DNA of 13,451 nt from Propionibacteriaceae bacterium (lineage in GTDB: Bacteria > Actinomycetota > Actinomycetes > Propionibacteriales > Propionibacteriaceae): the NCBI GenBank assembly GCA_025923975.1, contig JAICEV010000041.1, positions 1 to 13,451 on the forward strand, written 5' to 3'. Position numbers and translations under genes: made by a program. Positions 1 through 6,949 of this stretch are shown here, piece by piece (positions within the stretch are counted from its first letter, which is position 1; each line of letters starts with the position of its first letter). The notes under the pieces were generated by a model. The model was not told where the DNA came from, did no database searches, and saw only the letters and a program-made list of their open reading frames with translations.

Positions 1-318
1 CCCCGCTTCGACGAATATCCGTTCATTTTCCTGACCCTGATCTTGTCGCTCCAGGCTTCTTACGCGGCTCCGCTGATCTTGCTCGCCCAGAACCGCCAGG
101 AGGCCCGTGACCGCGTCGCCTTGGAACGAGACCGCGAGCAGGCGGCACAAAGCCGAGCCGATATGGACTTTCTGGCGCGTGAGATTGCCAGCGTCCGGAT
201 GTCGGTTGGCGAGTTGGCCACCCGCGACTACCTCCGCTCAGAGCTCAGGGCGGAGTTGCGCGCCATCCTCGCTGAGCTTGAGAGCGAAGAGGCGACAGCC
301 CGACCAGGCGAGCACTGA
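1..318 (+). CDS. DUF1003 family membrane protein, C-terminal part (5' truncated)
   Basis: The reading frame is open from the first base, so the gene starts outside the window; 105 residues remain. It begins FDEYPFIFLTLILSLQASYA followed by APLILLAQNRQ. This is the signature of DUF1003 proteins: the end of the second of two membrane helices, then an 'NRQ' motif. The rest (about residues 38-100) is very polar and rich in Arg, Glu and Ala, and is probably a cytoplasmic coiled coil. The function of DUF1003 proteins is not established. A DUF1003 protein lies near mrp in mycobacteria (Rv1231c, from memory). The stop codon is 47 bp before mrp on the same strand. Confidence is high for the family and nil for a biochemical role. 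Confidence 0.82.
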   Translation, partial: PRFDEYPFIFLTLILSLQASYAAPLILLAQNRQEARDRVALERDREQAAQSRADMDFLAREIASVRMSVGELATRDYLRSELRAELRAILAELESEEATARPGEH

Positions 319-353
319 AGTGAACGAGCGCCGAGTCGACCGACGAACTCACC

Positions 354-365
354 TACGCTGGGGAC
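354..365 (+). promoter_or_regulatory. Putative leaderless-type -10 element of mrp
   Basis: TACGCT (354-359) fits the actinobacterial -10 pattern TAnnnT and lies exactly 6 nt before the mrp ATG, so transcription would begin at or next to the start codon. The only purine run in front of the ATG (GGGG, 360-363) is too close to be a normal Shine-Dalgarno site. I see no convincing -35. Inferred from spacing only. Confidence 0.4.
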
Positions 366-1562
366 ATGCACGACCCGCAATCCAACGGTGAGACCACAAC
401 ATCCACCGTCGAACATCCCCTGGTGCCCCAGATCCGCGCTGCACTCCACCGAGTGGACGATCCCGAGATTCGCCGGCCGATCACCGATCTCGGCATGGTC
501 GACGACATCGAGGTGGACGTCACGGGTCGGGTACGCGTCCGGATCCTGCTAACCGTCGCCGGCTGTCCCCTGCGTGACACGCTCAACCGGGATGTCACAG
601 CTGCGGTGCTTGCAGTGCCGGGAGCATCGGCGGTTAACGTTGAGCTGGACGTCATGTCAGATGAGCAGCGAGCGGCGTTGCGGGAGCTGCTCAAGGGCGG
701 TCAGGACGAACGCGAGATTCCGTTCGCCCGGCCGGATTCGCTGACCCAGGTGATCGCGGTCGCCTCAGGCAAGGGTGGCGTTGGAAAGTCATCCATCACG
801 GTGAACCTCGCCAGAGCACTTGCCGCGCACGGGCGTACCGTCGGCGTTCTCGATGCCGATATCTACGGTCACTCAGTGCCGGCAATGCTCGGCGTCGCTG
901 ACTCGCGGCCCACCGCGGTCGAGGACATGATCATGCCGGTTCCGACCAATGGCCTCAAGGTCATCTCGATCGGCATGCTGAAACCACGCCGTGACCAGGT
1001 GGTGGCCTGGCGGGGGCCGATCCTGGATCGCGCCCTCACACAGATGCTGGCTGACGTCTACTGGGGTGACCTTGACTTCCTGCTTCTCGACCTGCCGCCA
1101 GGCACCGGCGATGTGGCCATCTCATTGGGCCAAAAACTGCCCAGTGCCGAGGTGTTGGTGGTCACGACTCCGCAAGCAGCCGCCGCGGAAGTCGCTGAGC
1201 GTGCCGGCACTATGGCCTCGATGCTGAACCAGCGAGTGATCGGCGTAGTGGAGAACATGTCGCACCTGGTGACCACTTGCCCCCACTGCGGGGAGGTACA
1301 CACGCATCACATCTTCGGTACCGGCGGGGGCGCGGAGGTAGCGCGGGTACTCAGCACTCGGCTCGGTTATCCCGTGTCCCTGCTTGCGCAGATACCGCTT
1401 GACCCGGAGCTCCGTGCCTCTGGCGACGCCGGCGTGCCGCTGGTGGATACCGGTCCCGACCAGCCTGCCGCAGGCGCCCTGAATTCACTCGCTGACACGC
1501 TCATCAAGCGCGGCCGCGGGCTGCGCGGCAGGCAACTCGGTCTTACGCCGGCGGGTCGCTGA
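366..1562 (+). CDS. mrp: Mrp/NBP35-family Fe-S cluster carrier ATPase
   Basis: This 398-residue P-loop ATPase of the Mrp/ApbC/NBP35 type is expected to hold and deliver Fe-S clusters in the cytoplasm. Residues ~15-110 form a MIP18/DUF59 domain (VDDPEIRRPITDLGMV). The ATPase domain follows, with the deviant Walker A GKGGVGKS at 135-142, a second ATPase motif in DADIYG, and LLLDLPPGTGD. The CPHC motif (C305, C308) supplies the cysteines that bridge a cluster between two subunits. The length fits actinobacterial Mrp (about 380-400 residues). The ATG at 366 is preceded by a -10-like hexamer rather than a spaced ribosome site. It converges with tatB, leaving only 5 bp between the two stop codons. 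The family call is secure; the client proteins are unknown. Confidence 0.95.
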   Translation: MHDPQSNGETTTSTVEHPLVPQIRAALHRVDDPEIRRPITDLGMVDDIEVDVTGRVRVRILLTVAGCPLRDTLNRDVTAAVLAVPGASAVNVELDVMSDEQRAALRELLKGGQDEREIPFARPDSLTQVIAVASGKGGVGKSSITVNLARALAAHGRTVGVLDADIYGHSVPAMLGVADSRPTAVEDMIMPVPTNGLKVISIGMLKPRRDQVVAWRGPILDRALTQMLADVYWGDLDFLLLDLPPGTGDVAISLGQKLPSAEVLVVTTPQAAAAEVAERAGTMASMLNQRVIGVVENMSHLVTTCPHCGEVHTHHIFGTGGGAEVARVLSTRLGYPVSLLAQIPLDPELRASGDAGVPLVDTGPDQPAAGALNSLADTLIKRGRGLRGRQLGLTPAGR

Positions 1563-1567
1563 TGCTC

Positions 1568-2008
1568 TCAGGTCGCCTCGAGATCAAAAGGAGTCACTGC
1601 CCGGCCGGGCGTCGCTCCAGCCACGACGTCCTGCGGACCTCCAGGGCTGCGATCCTTGATGGAGTTCGCCGTCCCTGAGATGTCTGCCGATGAGTTCTTG
1701 ATGGTCTTGCCAAAGTCGGAAACTTCCGACTTCACATCGGCGATGACCGGTTCGACCTCATCGAGCAGATGCTTCTGCACGAAGGTCCTGGGGTGGAGAT
1801 CACGGAAATCGAGATCCTCGAATTCCGGGCCCAGCTCCTTGCTCAACTGCTGCTGGGCCGAGCCGGCGACGGTCCGCAAGTAGCGCAAGAGCCGGGCGGC
1901 CTTCCGAGCCAGGTCAGGCAGCCGCTCTGGCCCGAACAAGATCACCGCGATTACCAGCAATAGCACGAACTCGGGGCCATTGATGTCGAGCAGCAGCGGC
2001 GGCGCCAT
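1568..2008 (-). CDS. tatB: Sec-independent (twin-arginine) translocase subunit TatB
   Basis: This 146-residue TatB works with TatA and TatC to export folded proteins with twin-arginine signals. One N-terminal membrane helix (about residues 12-26, EFVLLLVIAVILFG) leads into the FGPERLPDLARK hinge, then an amphipathic helix (to ~58). A segment reading ELGPEFEDLDFRDLHPRTF (59-77) is characteristic of actinobacterial TatB and separates it from the shorter TatA. The C-terminal half is polar, as expected for the cytoplasmic tail. The start lies 2 bp after the htrA stop codon. The ribosome site AAGGAAGG sits in the htrA end, so the two are probably translationally coupled. Mycobacteria keep the same htrA-tatB order (Rv1223-Rv1224). 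No tatC or tatA is visible in the window. Confidence 0.92.
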   Translation of the reverse strand: MAPPLLLDINGPEFVLLLVIAVILFGPERLPDLARKAARLLRYLRTVAGSAQQQLSKELGPEFEDLDFRDLHPRTFVQKHLLDEVEPVIADVKSEVSDFGKTIKNSSADISGTANSIKDRSPGGPQDVVAGATPGRAVTPFDLEAT

Positions 2009-2010
2009 CC

Positions 2011-3336
2011 TCAGCCTTCCTTGCTACCCAAGGTGACGCGGGCTTGGCCCGGTGTCGAGCCGCGAGTGTAGTCCAAGACCACGACCTCGCCGGGACGTCG
2101 GGTGCGGACGCTGACGATCAACTCCTCCATGGTGTCGACCGGCTCACCATCGATCTTGGTGATCACGTCCCGAGCCCGGAGCCCCGCCTTGCCGGCAGGG
2201 CCTTGCGCGTCGACGACGGACAGTTCAACACCCGCTGCGGCATCTTGCACGTTGGCGCCAATCACCGGATAGGTCGCCTTACCGTTCTTGATCAACAGGT
2301 CGGCGATGGTGGCGGCCTGATTGATCGGAATCGCGAAGCCGAGTCCGATGTTCCGGCTTGCTGCGAACGTCAAGATCGCTGAGTTGACGCCGATCACCCG
2401 GCCTCCGGCGTCGACCAGCGGTCCTCCAGAGTTCCCCGGATTGATGGGAGCGTCGGTCTGAATGGCATTGATGTACGCGGTCGGCGAGTCCGCCGCAGCG
2501 TTTTCGGAAACCATGACCGGACGGTTCTGGGCTGAGATGATGCCCTGCGTGACGGTTCCGGGCAGCCCGAGCGGCGATCCAACGGCGATGACTGACTCTC
2601 CGACCTGGATCTGGTCCGAGTCACCAAGCTCAATTGGCTGCACCGACGCCACCCCGCTGACCCTGATGACGGCGATGTCGTAGGAGGGACTGCGTCCCAC
2701 CAGCACAGCGCTCTGCCGCCGGCCGTCGGAAAAGATCACTCGAATCCTCGACCCGTCAGTTGCGTCGGCGACCACATGGTTGTTAGTCACAATGCGGCCG
2801 TCCCTGTCGATCAAGAAACCCGATCCGGTTCCTCGACCGGCCTGGATCATCACCGTTGCGGGCAGTACCCGTTTGGCGACCTCCACGGTGTTCGCACTGG
2901 GGGGCGCCGGCGCCACGGGCGTACGAGTCACGCCCGGCAGTGCTGAGGGCGTGGCTGTGGTCGCCGCTGGAGACTGGGTACGCCGCGCGAGTGTGGCACC
3001 GCCATAGCCAGCAGCACCGCCGACCACTAGAGCTGTGAGGGCAGCCACGGCGATAAGAGAGGCCGCACGCGGACGACGGCGAGGCGCGGGACCTGCAGGT
3101 GGCGGGAGTGCCGTCATTGCCGAAGAAGTGATTCCGCCCGGCGGGCCTGCGGCCATCGCCGGTTGACCAAGTGGCGGCGACCAGATTGCGTCGTCTGGTG
3201 CAAATGTCGGATCCGGCTGGGGCGGGAGACCCTGCTCGGCTACGGGTGCGGGCCGTGGCTCGCCAAAAGGACCGAAGTAGCGGGAGTCGGACGGCTCGCC
3301 TTCCGTGTGACCCGTCGGACGGTCCTCATCAACCAC
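2011..3336 (-). CDS. htrA: HtrA/DegP-like membrane-anchored serine protease with PDZ domain
   Basis: This 441-residue trypsin-like protease acts outside the membrane. Residues 1-90 are a Pro-rich, hydrophilic, presumably cytoplasmic region (YFGPFGEPRP near 20-29). A membrane segment spans about 92-115, followed by a Thr/Ala/Pro linker to ~148. The protease domain shows the triad H187 (TNNHVV), D220 (SYDIAVI) and S303 (NPGNSGGPL), so it should be active. One PDZ domain lies at ~358-438. The GTG start at 3336 has GAAGGG about 8 nt upstream and is 3 bp after the anti-sigma gene stop. The architecture matches mycobacterial HtrA (Rv1223), encoded behind sigE-rseA. It is expected to degrade misfolded envelope proteins, and could also process the anti-sigma factor, but that is inference. 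Confidence 0.94.
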   Translation of the reverse strand: MVDEDRPTGHTEGEPSDSRYFGPFGEPRPAPVAEQGLPPQPDPTFAPDDAIWSPPLGQPAMAAGPPGGITSSAMTALPPPAGPAPRRRPRAASLIAVAALTALVVGGAAGYGGATLARRTQSPAATTATPSALPGVTRTPVAPAPPSANTVEVAKRVLPATVMIQAGRGTGSGFLIDRDGRIVTNNHVVADATDGSRIRVIFSDGRRQSAVLVGRSPSYDIAVIRVSGVASVQPIELGDSDQIQVGESVIAVGSPLGLPGTVTQGIISAQNRPVMVSENAAADSPTAYINAIQTDAPINPGNSGGPLVDAGGRVIGVNSAILTFAASRNIGLGFAIPINQAATIADLLIKNGKATYPVIGANVQDAAAGVELSVVDAQGPAGKAGLRARDVITKIDGEPVDTMEELIVSVRTRRPGEVVVLDYTRGSTPGQARVTLGSKEG

Positions 3337-3339
3337 GCG

Positions 3340-4866
3340 CTAACCCTTCACATCGGCCAGAATCCTCGCCCAACCAGCTTTGATGCGGTCCAGCGTAGTC
3401 TGAGCGGTGGCGGCGTCATGGGGCAGCGACTCGACGGCGTCGGCCAACACGCTGCCGCTACCGTCAGTCACGACAGTAAAGACGGTGTCTCCGGATTGCC
3501 AGGTCGCCACATCCGATGCGCCAGGCCGCACGTAGGCCTTCAGTGCGGCGTCCCACTCGGAACCCTCCGGCACCGCGGTCAGCTGTCCCCGTTGCTGAAA
3601 GACACTTACCGTAGTGAGCCCGTCACTGTAGAGCAGATGCACCGTGTCCGGATTTCCAGGGCGGTCGCTACGTATCCGCACCAGCGACAAACCAGCCAGA
3701 TGCCGGACACATGACCATCCCGAAGCGTTCAGTTCGGCTGCTGATGAGAGCGTCAGCGACGTGCTGGTCCGTGGCACCGCCAACCGCGGAGGCAAGTGTT
3801 CCAAGATGCTGTTCCCGCGACTGACCGAAACTGAGGTAAATCCGAACGACAGGTCTAATGATCCGGTCCTGTTGTATGTCTGCTGCCAGAGCACAATGCC
3901 AGTGGCGTCATCGATCCACCAGCGAGCAGCCACCGGGGCGCTGTCATCACGCGTCGCCGCGACTACGGTTGCGCTGCGTCCGGCGACGCTTGCTCCGCGT
4001 GTCCCGCTGAGGCGGTAGTTGCGCTCGAGCAGGTCGAGCAGCTCATCGTTGACGACTCGCGACGACATAAGTGCAGGCGTGAATCCCTTGTGCAGCCGCT
4101 TCCCGGTTTGACTGTTGACCATCACCTGACTGCCCTGGCCCGCACGCGCGTCCACATCGACGTGCGCGACGATGGCGCCACCATTCCGGTATGCAAGAAA
4201 CGATTGTCGGCCTGAATAGCTCACGGAATGGGCCGCATCGACAGCTCGCTGCATCGTTGCTTGCGCCTCCGCTGGGCTCAACGTCGTGCCGGTAGCGGCT
4301 GAGGGACTCTCGAGTGGAGGTGACAACGTGGCCGAGAGGTTGCGTGAGTCGGTCAGCATCACCGCGTTGAGTGCGTCACTGGCCAGCGGGAATTGTCCGA
4401 GGCTTGACGTGAACGCCGCCTGGGCCTCGACTGTGGGGTCACCAATGGCAGTAAGGCGCGGCGCAGCGACGTAGCCGATGATCCCCATCGCAGTCACTGT
4501 GGCTCCAACGGCCAGCAGGGCCGCCGTGATTCGCAGCTTCACAATCCGGCGGCGGCTTGGCAAGCCCGCCGTTCGGGAGAGTTCGGATGGTTGGATTCGC
4601 CGGAACGGCCTGATCCACAAGGGTGCGAACGATTGTGGACCCGCGATGGACGTTAGCCGCAACGAGAGATCGCTTGGTGTTGGATCCGGCTCGTTCTTGG
4701 TCTGGTTCAGAAGGTCGCGTACGGCACGCAGATCGTCCACGTCACTGCGGCATCTGGCGCACTCGACAAGGTGACTGAGCAAGCGTTCTCGGTCGGTGTT
4801 GTCCAAGGCCCCGTCGACAAACGCTGATCGCAGTTCGGCCAGATCAGCGCAGGGCGCCTTGCTCAC
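3340..4866 (-). CDS. Membrane anti-sigma factor: zinc-finger RseA-like head fused to an RseB-like sensor domain
   Basis: This 508-residue regulator is most likely the anti-SigE factor. Residues 1-50 form a zinc-binding anti-sigma domain with H32-x3-C36-x2-C39 (HLVECARC), which should bind SigE in the cytoplasm. One membrane helix spans ~113-133. The outer part is collinear with E. coli RseB: a LolA-like domain at ~196-350 (MQRAVDAAHSVSYSGRQSF; AARWWIDDATGIVLWQQTYN) and then the RseB C-terminal domain at ~372-485 (HLLYSDGLTTVSVF). RseB normally is a separate periplasmic protein that shields RseA from proteolysis; M. tuberculosis RseA (Rv1222) is a short protein of roughly 150 residues. Here both parts share one chain. 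The GTG start overlaps the sigE stop as GTGA (4863-4866), so translation is coupled. The zinc-finger and RseB assignments are strong; the partner is inferred from position. Confidence 0.88.
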   Translation of the reverse strand: MSKAPCADLAELRSAFVDGALDNTDRERLLSHLVECARCRSDVDDLRAVRDLLNQTKNEPDPTPSDLSLRLTSIAGPQSFAPLWIRPFRRIQPSELSRTAGLPSRRRIVKLRITAALLAVGATVTAMGIIGYVAAPRLTAIGDPTVEAQAAFTSSLGQFPLASDALNAVMLTDSRNLSATLSPPLESPSAATGTTLSPAEAQATMQRAVDAAHSVSYSGRQSFLAYRNGGAIVAHVDVDARAGQGSQVMVNSQTGKRLHKGFTPALMSSRVVNDELLDLLERNYRLSGTRGASVAGRSATVVAATRDDSAPVAARWWIDDATGIVLWQQTYNRTGSLDLSFGFTSVSVSRGNSILEHLPPRLAVPRTSTSLTLSSAAELNASGWSCVRHLAGLSLVRIRSDRPGNPDTVHLLYSDGLTTVSVFQQRGQLTAVPEGSEWDAALKAYVRPGASDVATWQSGDTVFTVVTDGSGSVLADAVESLPHDAATAQTTLDRIKAGWARILADVKG

Positions 4867-5552
4867 CGCGGCCTCGCCGGCTCCAAACCGTCCAGTTTGG
4901 AGCTGACACTGTCGGAGCTGTCACCTGCCTCTACCTCAACACCCAGATACCGCACCCGTTCCCCGGTCGGTTGGCGATGCGCGAGCGCGGTCCGTAGTTG
5001 CGCCCGGCCGCGGTGAATCCGGCTACGGACGGTTCCGATCTTGATGTCAAGGACCTCGCTGATCTCCTCGTAGCTGAGCCCTTCGATGTCGCACAGCACA
5101 ACCGCCGCGCGGAACTCCGGCGGCAAGGCGGAGAGCGCTGCAGCCACATCGTGATCAAGGTCGGCATCAGCCAGTTGTTCGGATGGAGTCGGCCAGGCGC
5201 TGGGCAAGCGCTCAGCGGAACCTTCTCCCAGACCGTCGAAGCGGATCTTCTGCCGACGCCGCGCGCCGTCGAGGAACAGGTTGGTTGTGATGCGATGGAG
5301 CCAGCCCTCGAATGTTCCAGGCTGAAACCGGTGCAAGGAGCGGAAGACGCGAACAAAGACATCTTGGGTGAGGTCCTCGGCGTCATGAGGATTGCCGGTC
5401 AGCCGATAGGCCAGCCGGTAAACACGGGCACCATGGTCGCGTACGAGTTCTTCCCAGGTCGGCGGCGTCCACGCATCCTCCGATTTTGGCTGCGGGACCG
5501 CTGGCGCAGGCGGCTGCCAAGCCTGAGGATCAGGGGCGGGCCACTGCGCCAT
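4863..5552 (-). CDS. sigE: ECF-family RNA polymerase sigma factor, SigE type
   Basis: This 229-residue ECF sigma factor has a short Pro/Ala-rich N-terminus, region 2 at ~34-101 (YRLAYRLTGNPHDAEDLTQD, then GTFEGWLHRITTNLFLD) and region 4 at ~133-190 with its helix-turn-helix (LSYEEISEVLDIKIGTVRSR). These stretches are nearly identical to M. tuberculosis SigE as I recall it. The frame stays open upstream to an ATG at 5762 (299 codons). I choose 5552 because it alone has a strong ribosome site (AGGGAGGT, 7 nt before), because the extra 70 codons use codons unlike the rest (AGA, AGG, AAA, TTG, ACA), and because a good ECF promoter sits inside that stretch. It overlaps the anti-sigma gene by 4 bp. 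Likely role: envelope stress and autoregulation. Confidence 0.93.
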   Translation of the reverse strand: MAQWPAPDPQAWQPPAPAVPQPKSEDAWTPPTWEELVRDHGARVYRLAYRLTGNPHDAEDLTQDVFVRVFRSLHRFQPGTFEGWLHRITTNLFLDGARRRQKIRFDGLGEGSAERLPSAWPTPSEQLADADLDHDVAAALSALPPEFRAAVVLCDIEGLSYEEISEVLDIKIGTVRSRIHRGRAQLRTALAHRQPTGERVRYLGVEVEAGDSSDSVSSKLDGLEPARPR

Positions 5553-5559
5553 CGGTTCC

Positions 5560-5567
5560 ACCTCCCT
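5560..5567 (-). promoter_or_regulatory. Strong Shine-Dalgarno site that sets the sigE start
   Basis: AGGGAGGT on the minus strand lies 7 nt before the ATG at 5552. It is the best ribosome site seen near any start in the window. Candidate in-frame starts further upstream (ATG 5762, GTGs near residues 27 and 33 of the long frame, ATG at residue 47) have no comparable site at the right distance. Confidence 0.7.
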
Positions 5568-5692
5568 CTGGTGTCCGGCACGACCAAGCAGCTTCAGCCT
5601 GAACGCCTCATTGTTGCTTGTCATCCTGGCAATGCCCTGAATGAACCCTGGCAATTGGCTGTGCACGACGGTGTCGTTCCTCACAATTGGCA

Positions 5693-5718
5693 AACGGCGT
5701 GGTGTGTAAAGGCGTTCC
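5693..5718 (-). promoter_or_regulatory. Putative ECF (SigE-type) promoter of sigE, probably autoregulatory
   Basis: On the minus strand, GGAAC (5718-5714) and CGTT (5696-5693) are separated by 17 nt. GGAA(C)-N16-18-CGTT is the usual shape of promoters read by SigE/SigH-type ECF sigma factors of actinobacteria. It sits about 140 bp upstream of the sigE ribosome site and points at sigE, as expected for positive autoregulation. Recognition by SigE itself is inferred. Confidence 0.62.
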
Positions 5719-5762
5719 AATTTCCTCCGCTCGCGCGGTGCGTTTCTCTCCTCCGTCGCCAT

Positions 5763-6677
5763 TCAGTCCGTTGAGACATCGCCGGTTGGCAGGCCAGCCG
5801 CAGCTAGAGCGGAACGCAAATCCTCAATCTCGGTAAAGGTTGCCTCGATCAGTGGAGACCTCACGCCTCCGACGTCATGGCCAAGCAGCTTGAGGCCAGC
5901 CTTGACCAAGATGCAGCCCTGGGTCGCGAAGATCCCGGTGTAAATGGGCAACAGTTGCTGATGCAGCCGAAGCGCAGTTTCCACATCACCGGCCAGATAC
6001 GCCTCAATCAGCTGCCGGGTACCGACTGCGCTGAAATGTGTCGAGGTGCCGACCACCCCCACGGCACCGATCGAGAGCAGCGGCAGTGTCATCGCATCGT
6101 CGCCTGAGTAGTAAGCCAGCTCGCTGTGAGCGATGACGCCGGCCGAGGCCGTAAGGTCGCCCTTCGCATCCTTGACCGCGACGATCCGCGGATGTTCGGC
6201 CAGCCGCTGCATGGTGTCGGTGGCGATGGCGACTCCCGCCCGACCTGGAATGTCGTAGAGCATCACCGGAACGTCGGTGGAGTCGGCAACCCGCCGGAAG
6301 TGCTCCACAATGCCGGCCTGCGGCGGCTTGGAATAGTACGGCGTCACGACCAAAAGGCCATCGGCGCCCAGCTTGGCGGCTGATGCCGCCAACTCCAGAG
6401 TGTGCTCGGTGTCGAAAGTGCCGACGCCCGCAAGGATTGTCGCCCGGTCACCGACCGCGTCGCGGACCACTCGCAGCAGATCGGACTTCTCGGCGTCGGA
6501 AGTGGTCGGAGATTCTCCGGTCGTACCGCTGATGACCAGCCCATCGTTGCCCATCTCATCGACCAGATAGCTGGCTAAACGAGCCGCCGCGTCGAGGTCC
6601 ACGGATTCGTCCGCTGCGAATGGAGTCACCATGGCCGTGAGCAGTCGGCCAAAGGGTGGGGTCGACATGGCCGCCAT
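5763..6677 (-). CDS. dapA: 4-hydroxy-tetrahydrodipicolinate synthase
   Basis: DapA condenses pyruvate with aspartate semialdehyde in the first committed step toward meso-diaminopimelate and lysine. At 304 residues it has the family length. The TIM-barrel motifs are present: GTTGES (51-56, pyruvate binding), TPYY (112-115), YDIPGR (Y141, R146) and VKDAKGD with the Schiff-base lysine K169. All catalytic residues look intact. An in-frame ATG at 6668 (residue 4) is an equally possible start; neither has a clear ribosome site. It begins 1 bp after the stop of the biotin carrier gene and is followed by sigE on the same strand. Its place upstream of a sigma factor gene is not the mycobacterial order that I recall, so it is an insertion or a lineage-specific arrangement. 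Specificity within the DHDPS family is inferred from these motifs. Confidence 0.94.
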   Translation of the reverse strand: MAAMSTPPFGRLLTAMVTPFAADESVDLDAAARLASYLVDEMGNDGLVISGTTGESPTTSDAEKSDLLRVVRDAVGDRATILAGVGTFDTEHTLELAASAAKLGADGLLVVTPYYSKPPQAGIVEHFRRVADSTDVPVMLYDIPGRAGVAIATDTMQRLAEHPRIVAVKDAKGDLTASAGVIAHSELAYYSGDDAMTLPLLSIGAVGVVGTSTHFSAVGTRQLIEAYLAGDVETALRLHQQLLPIYTGIFATQGCILVKAGLKLLGHDVGGVRSPLIEATFTEIEDLRSALAAAGLPTGDVSTD

Positions 6678-6678
6678 C

Positions 6679-6900
6679 TTAGAGCAACTTGATCACGATG
6701 AGCGGATCGCCGTCGTTGACCACATCGCCTTCGGAAACCACGATCTCCGAGACCGACCCGGCGACGTCGGCGAGCACTGGGATCTCCATCTTCATCGACT
6801 CCAAGATCACCACAGCGTCGTCGGCTGCGACCTCCTGGCCCAGCTCGACCTCGACTTTCATCACGGCCGCGACGAGCTCGGCGACGACGGTATGGCTCAT
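6679..6900 (-). CDS. Small biotin/lipoyl carrier protein
   Basis: This 73-residue protein consists only of a biotinyl/lipoyl domain. The attachment motif ESMKMEIP puts the modified lysine at K37, and MKM is the usual biotin signature. Flanking glycines (G21, G48, G58) fit the beta-hammerhead fold. It resembles the free mini-BCCP proteins of actinobacteria (M. tuberculosis Rv3221c/TB7.3, encoded beside rshA-sigH). The partner carboxylase is not in the window, and the role of these free carriers is not settled. The ATG at 6900 lacks a ribosome site but has TACGAT 6 nt upstream. The gene is 1 bp from dapA and diverges from the O-methyltransferase. Lipoylation rather than biotinylation is less likely given MKM. 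Confidence 0.88.
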   Translation of the reverse strand: MSHTVVAELVAAVMKVEVELGQEVAADDAVVILESMKMEIPVLADVAGSVSEIVVSEGDVVNDGDPLIVIKLL

Positions 6901-6912
6901 GCCGTCATCGTA
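6901..6912 (-). promoter_or_regulatory. Putative leaderless-type -10 element of the biotin carrier gene
   Basis: TACGAT (6912-6907, minus strand) fits TAnnnT and is exactly 6 nt before the ATG at 6900. No Shine-Dalgarno site is present. It probably serves the whole dapA-containing operon. I see no clear -35. Confidence 0.42.
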
Positions 6913-6936
6913 GGGTTACCTGAGCAGGCGTTTCGA

Positions 6937-6949
6937 TAGGGTGAGCTTC
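6937..6949 (+). promoter_or_regulatory. Putative -10 element / start region of the O-methyltransferase gene
   Basis: TAGGGT (6937-6942) fits TAnnnT and ends 7 nt before GTG 6950, so a leaderless message starting at that GTG is possible. GGGTGA (6939-6944) could alternatively act as a ribosome site with 5-nt spacing. Both readings favour GTG 6950 over the GTG at 6941, which would overlap the hexamer. Confidence 0.38.

Larger units (their letters stand above)
5553..5762 (-). other. sigE upstream/leader region
   Basis: This 210-bp stretch lies between the dapA stop and the chosen sigE start. It holds an ECF-type promoter (5693-5718), then a leader of about 135 nt. The leader contains a small hairpin, ACGAC-ACC-GTCGT (5677 down to 5665), and the 8-mer GCCAATTG twice (around 5692-5685 and 5660-5653). 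It is open in frame with sigE, so an N-terminally extended form cannot be excluded, but codon use looks non-coding. Confidence 0.5.

Noticed and set aside
1563..1567. Terminator between convergent mrp and tatB
   Set aside because: Only 5 bp separate the stops, and I found no stem of useful length or T-run around the junction.
5553..5762. N-terminal extension of SigE from ATG 5762
   Set aside because: The codon use is unlike the rest of the gene, it contains the promoter, and the start has no better ribosome site than the strong one at 5560-5567. Kept only as an alternative.
4998..5774. 258-codon open frame on the plus strand opposite sigE
   Set aside because: It mirrors the sigE frame, has no recognisable domain and no ribosome site; typical of antisense frames in high-GC DNA.
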